64,000 bases of DNA, taken from assembly GCA_030144725.1 (NCBI GenBank), contig JASKMD010000017.1, forward strand, positions 1,756,231 through 1,820,230, read 5' to 3'. Below, one piece after another: positions 61,397-64,000 of this stretch (the stretch's first letter is position 1; each line of letters starts with the position of its first letter). Both the position numbers and the translations under genes were made by a program. Source of the stretch: Haematococcus lacustris (lineage: Eukaryota; Chlorophyta; Chlorophyceae; Chlamydomonadales; Haematococcaceae). Below the pieces are notes generated by a model. The model made no database searches. It was not told where the DNA came from and was given only the letters and a program-made list of their open reading frames with translations.

Positions 61397-64000
61397 CTAG
61401 CGCTTGCACACCAGACCTGGCTGCTCTGGCTTGATGTTGGTGTAAGAGGCGTCGGGTCTGGCTGCTGCGGAGGCAACCAGGGAGTTGCAGCCCAGGGCAT
61501 CCAGCTTGGTGTCCTGGTACAGCTGCAAGATCTGGTCGCACACCACTGCAGAGCAGTAGCAGTAGCAGCAGCAGCAGCAGCAGCAGCAGCTTACCATCCA
61601 CTCTGAGACTCGGTTATCATGGGCCCTGTCCTGTCATCCCCACTGCTCCAACCTAACCTCACTGCTCAAGGCCACTACTATCCCCACCTCCTCAACCTCA
61701 GCGTACATTCACCTGCCGCCTTGCCTCTGTACCCCTCCCTCTGTTGTCCTCCCAGGCATCTGCCATCCCTACTGCCCCAACCCTACTTTGCTTTTCACTC
61801 CTTCGCCCTCCGTCTGTACACCTGCCTCAAGTGGACCCGTGGACCCTTGCCCCAGCCCTAGCCCCAGCCTTGCCTCTGGGCGCCCCTGGACTCGGCCTTA
61901 GCCCTAGAACTGGCCACAGCCCAGGCCTTGACCCTCAGCCCAGGCGGTCCTAACCCTCCCTCAGCCCATCATCTACCTAGCTTCCAGCCACTGACCCTGA
62001 CCCTAACCCCGACCCTGCTCACCATCAATGGCTGACTTTTGCACTTTAAAGTGATTGAACAGGGTGGTGCCTGGCCCATACTTCTTCTTCATCAGCACCT
62101 CCAGGTCTGAGGGGCAAGGGTAGCCACATGGATAGTCACAACAACAACACTTGGCACCATGGCTGACGCCGTGCATTGATGATGACTACGGCGATGGTGG
62201 AATGGGAGATGGTGTGTCAAATAACCAGGTGATCCACCAGCAGACCAGGGGCACGGCAAGGGCATACATGGAAGCCCCAGTCAGCCATGGGTTTGCATGC
62301 ATGCACACAGCTTAATCATGCACAGAGCATGGGCAGCAGGTTCACCCATGCATTGCAGCACCCTAGGCAACAGTGTGGCAGTGTGAGACTAGCGAGGGGC
62401 CACCCCTGATGCCACCCTCCTCCTCCCTTGGTGCACATGAACTCTTCACCGTCTGCTCTCATGTCTACAGGCTACTGGAGCATGGGCAGGCATTCTGTTT
62501 GGGTTGGTCATGGACAAAAAAAGGCCAGCAATGGCTGGGCATCTTCACCAGCAGTGCACGACATCCTGTGCTATCCAAGGGCGACATTCTCTTCTCTTCA
62601 AGCAAGCCGTAGGACAGTGAGAATGGGTGAGGTAGTGTGCAGGAGTAAATGTGCAGGAGGGGCATGTGCGATGGGCAACTTGCACTTTTAGAGAAACACA
62701 GCGTGACATGGCATGAGACATGAGTGGCCTCCAAGTCATAGAGTGACGGCATGGGTTGGGGAGCAGCAGTACACATGAGCACATGGCTGGGCCCCACCTC
62801 CTGCTGGCCCATACTGCGCTGTGTTCAACTGGTTGGCCAGGTACAGCGCTGCAAAGGCAATCTGTGTAGGAGGGACTTGCAAGCTCACTGTGGTGCGGAA
62901 GCTGCAGCCAGCACCAGCCGCAAGGGGTACATGCACACACTGCTGGGTCAGTCAGGCCTGGTGTGACCAGCCAGGTGTGAGGTTATGTGTCAAACCAGGT
63001 GAGAGGTTGGGTGTGAGGCCAGGTGTGAGGCCATGTGTGAGGTTGGGTGTGAGGTCATGTGTGTAAAGCTGACTGAGCAGGAAGCGCACAGCGCCTGGCA
63101 TAACCACGGCCTCTGACAGTCAGACAGGCGTGATGTGAGGGTGCCACAGCATAGTCAGCGTGAGCTTCACACCCTGCCATGGAGGCGCGGCCCATCCTCC
63201 TCAGGCTCGCCCAAGATACCCCTTGAAACATGGCTATAAGGCTTAGCACTTGCTCACGAGCACCATGGCCAGTGTCCTGACACATGACATGCTGTTGCTG
63301 TTGCTGCAGCTAATCCTGATGATGACAGTCATTGAGATGGCAACAAAACAAGGCAAGCCAGCCAGCCGGCCAGCCAAGCAGTTGTTCTCACCTGTCATTC
63401 ACAAAGTTCCAAGTGTTCTGCATCAGGAAGCGGTAGGGGCTGTCTGACTTGTGGCTGGCAGTGAGCAGCTCCATGGCGCTCAGCTCCTGGACCTGAGGTG
63501 TAGAAGGCAGGCCTACAGCGTCAGCCGTCATGCACTGTGCTGAGTGCATGGTGCCATACCTGCTCATGCTCATGGCGCTGGGTAAGGAGGGACAACCTAT
63601 GACATGATGTGATGGGAACTGGGTAACATGAACGGACGACCTGTACTTGGTGTGAAAATAGTGCGCAATCTTGGCTGTGCTATCCCTTCCTCTCTCTAGA
63701 GATGAGTGACAATCACGCAGTGCATGGATGTTGGGTGATGAAGACAGGGGTAGATGACATGCTGTCACACAGCAAGCTTTTAGACAGCTCCTGACTTACA
63801 TGGAAGGTTCCCCTACAGCAGGTGGCCCCATGCAGGCACTGCTGACAGGCACAGTTGGGGTGGTTGGTGTGGCAGTTGGCAGTTGGTGAGCTGACGGGCA
63901 GCATGTGGATGACATGGGGAGCATGAGGCTCTACCTAATGGCAAGAGCAGATGGGGCCTACCAGGAAGTGGTACGGGTGCTCCGTGCTCAAGTCAAAGCC
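61397..64000 (-). CDS. Cyclin K/T-type cyclin, 3' part (gene runs off the right edge)
   Basis: Exons 64000-63962 (partial), 63492-63392, 62901-62798, 62106-62023 and 61545-61397, all in phase. Content in order: GFDLSTEHPYHFL, SPYRFLMQNTWNFVNDSFRT, TVSLQVPPTQIAFAALYLAN, KKKYGPGTTLFNHFKVQKSA, IDVVCDQILQLYQDTK, stop TGA or TAG after VCKR. This is the second half of a transcriptional cyclin box (family: HPY-FL, WNFVNDSLRTTL-L--PP-IA-A-IYLA, F-V----L--IC-QIL-LY). These cyclins activate CDK9/12-type kinases acting on RNA polymerase II. The N-terminal cyclin fold with the kinase-contact helix is outside the window. The C-terminal tail after the box is short (about 35 residues), unlike the long tails of animal cyclin T/K. 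Confidence 0.8.
62990..63062. repeat. GGTGTGAGG(CC/TT) short tandem repeat
   Basis: Six to seven imperfect units of about 11 bp (GTGTGAGGTTG / GTGTGAGGCCA), in a cyclin intron. Confidence 0.85.

Overview
The window reads as nuclear DNA of a chlorophycean green alga. The genes are cut into many short exons with GT-AG and occasional GC-AG introns. Coding sequence is rich in Ala, Gln and CAG, simple repeats are abundant, and TGTAA poly(A) signals occur. The Fanzor-type relics (C-terminal blocks such as RWLDRDCNAALN and ELCYW) remind me of a family I associate with Haematococcus; that genus is recall plus inference, not a search result. All gene models were assembled by hand from exon similarity and splice-phase agreement.

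Left part (1-9.5 kb, mostly minus strand): the 5' end of an ATP12-type F1-ATPase assembly factor, a Fanzor relic, a two-exon mitochondrial uS14, a frameshifted gene of unknown function, an intact five-exon Fanzor (TnpB/IS605-like RNA-guided nuclease) of 731 residues, and next to it a 1-kb transposon with inverted ends CCGTAC inserted at TA.

Centre (9.5-25 kb, minus): one gene of 12 phase-consistent exons encodes an 893-residue BRCT plus family-X DNA polymerase. Its second intron is 6.75 kb and almost wholly a (GGGGC)n array in the transcript sense. Introns 1, 3 and 4 carry other tandem arrays, and introns 4 and 8 carry copies of a Fanzor-end repeat (R).

25-39 kb (plus): a second Fanzor relic separates the polymerase from a divergent 13-exon FIST-domain gene (1360 residues). 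The last FIST exon, with its 3' flank and the end of the next gene, has been duplicated in tandem. At the junction sits an internally deleted Fanzor element.

39-43 kb (minus): a 10-exon, 528-residue membrane protein with a presumed organelle transit peptide; function unknown. 43.8-52.9 kb (plus): a long coiled-coil protein whose ninth intron hosts a second CCGTAC transposon and a minimal Fanzor-derived MITE. 53.4-60.7 kb (minus): a complete 13-exon bifunctional FMN hydrolase/riboflavin kinase (389 residues), including an 18-nt microexon. 61.4-64 kb (minus): the 3' half of a cyclin K/T-type gene.

The housekeeping genes do not form a pathway cluster. The unusual biology is in the mobile layer: two Fanzor lineages with non-autonomous derivatives, a small ITR transposon family whose subterminal motif has changed in concert, and extreme intronic repeats in a DNA-repair polymerase gene.
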